Assembly (NCBI RefSeq): GCF_030698125.1
Contig: NZ_JAUYNV010000047.1
Coordinates: 1 to 64,000 of the forward strand
DNA length: 64,000 bases
Reading direction: 5' to 3'
Source of the DNA: Methyloversatilis sp.
Lineage (GTDB): Bacteria > Pseudomonadota > Gammaproteobacteria > Burkholderiales > Rhodocyclaceae
In this document: positions 63,410 to 64,000 of the stretch, in pieces
How the letters are laid out: each line of letters begins with the position of its first letter
Position numbering within the stretch: position 1 is the stretch's first letter
Position numbers and translations under genes: made by a program
Notes under the pieces: generated by a model
Databases searched by the model: none
What the model was told of the DNA's origin: nothing
The model's input: the letters and a program-made list of their open reading frames with translations, nothing else

Positions 63410-64000
63410 ATGATCCGTGTTCTCGTCCGTCTCATCCTGGCCGCGCTGTTCGCTGCGCTTGCTGCCGCCGCTGCGCTGGCCTGGTATGCCCAGCGTCCGC
63501 TGGTCTGGGAGGGCGAAGCGGTCGAATTCACGTTGCGCCCCGGAACGGCCCTGCGCCAGGCGACGCGTCAGATTGCCGCAGCCGGTGTGCCGGTCGAGCC
63601 GGCACTGATGGGGCTGATCGGGCGGGTTGCCGTTGACGGTACGAAACTGCAGGCCGGCAGCTATGCCTTCCGCAGCGGGCTGACGCCGGTCGAGCTGCTC
63701 GAAATGATGACGCGCGGCGACGTGACGCTGCGCGAAGTGCGGCTGATCGAAGGCTGGACCTGGCGCCAGGCCCGCGCGGCGCTGGCGGCGCATCCGGATC
63801 TGCTGCAGGAAGCCGCTGCGCTGGATGATGCGCAACTGCTTGCGCGCATCGGCAGCGATGCGACATTCGCCGAAGGCTGGTTTTTCCCCGACACCTATCT
63901 GTTCGCCACGGGCGACAGCGATATTGCGGTGCTCAGACGCGCGCATCACGCGATGCAGGCCCAGCTTGCGCAGGCGTGGGAAAAGCGCCCGGCCGATCTG
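63410..64000 (+). CDS. mltG: Endolytic transglycosylase MltG, 5' part
   Basis: The first 197 codons of an open frame that runs off the window. An N-terminal membrane anchor (LVRLILAALFAALAAAAALAW) is followed by a LysM-like region and the YceG/MltG start of the catalytic domain with EGWTWRQ and the active-site block AEGWFFPDTYLF. MltG cuts nascent glycan strands at the inner membrane and sets chain length. It is divergent from ygfZ. The 3' end is outside the window. Confidence 0.93.
   Translation, partial: MIRVLVRLILAALFAALAAAAALAWYAQRPLVWEGEAVEFTLRPGTALRQATRQIAAAGVPVEPALMGLIGRVAVDGTKLQAGSYAFRSGLTPVELLEMMTRGDVTLREVRLIEGWTWRQARAALAAHPDLLQEAAALDDAQLLARIGSDATFAEGWFFPDTYLFATGDSDIAVLRRAHHAMQAQLAQAWEKRPADL

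Overview
The window is GC-rich, densely coded chromosomal DNA from a betaproteobacterium, most likely a Rhodocyclales or methylotroph-type relative such as Methyloversatilis. That placement is an inference from gene families: an EpsD-EpsE-EpsF-EpsG-exosortase operon, DUF1841, DUF3301 and DUF4936 proteins, and a 16S-complementary ribosome site. It is not a measured phylogeny. I see no phage, plasmid or CRISPR signatures, no rRNA or tRNA, and no transposase. The mobile-looking DNA consists of short palindromic repeats.

Layout. 1-540: tandem 114-base units built from paired inverted REP-like palindromes. 0.6-6 kb: ppsA with its regulator ppsR, a DUF1841 protein, a hexose-6-phosphate mutarotase and yigZ; then a second cluster of the same repeat unit in opposite orientation (6069-6321). 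6.6-10.1 kb: SulP transporter plus universal stress protein, and a transglutaminase-like protease. 10.5-15.3 kb: acetate kinase, transaldolase and phosphoketolase in one operon, convergent with a Crp/Fnr regulator. 16.3-17.2 kb: a PRC-barrel gene split by a 270-base, deeply palindromic element. 17.3-28.4 kb: a ferritin-like protein, small membrane stress proteins, a giant cyclic beta-1,2-glucan synthase and a YihY protein. 28.4-33.5 kb (minus strand): a small helical protein, a double-domain KaiC-like ATPase, and a GGDEF protein with a degenerate histidine-kinase tail, preceded by two envelope lipoproteins. 33.8-38.8 kb: a PHB-depolymerase-like esterase, then a run of small envelope or stress proteins (glycine zipper, DUF883, CsbD, zinc ribbon, pseudo-receiver, BON). 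39-45 kb: oxidoreductase, D-amino acid dehydrogenase, fbp, flavoprotein, lytic transglycosylase, VanZ. 45.4-57.6 kb: exopolysaccharide functions in two blocks (wcaJ and epsL divergent; epsD-E-F-G-xrtB), separated by apt, a metallo-aminopeptidase, a pabB-pabC fusion, DUF3301 and MazG-like genes. 57.6-64 kb: tadA, L,D-transpeptidase, GNAT, a histidine kinase/response regulator pair, NRDE, DUF4936, ygfZ and the start of mltG.

How it fits together. Central carbon control is prominent: gluconeogenesis (ppsA, ppsR, fbp) and a phosphoketolase bypass to acetyl-phosphate and ATP (xfp, ackA, tal). Envelope and stress functions (glucan synthase, small lipoproteins, exopolysaccharide export) make up much of the rest. 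Items most worth a second look are the palindromic element that splits the PRC-barrel gene, the REP-pair arrays with two alternating linker types, and the KaiC-like/GGDEF operon in which the KaiC phosphosites and the kinase histidine are missing.
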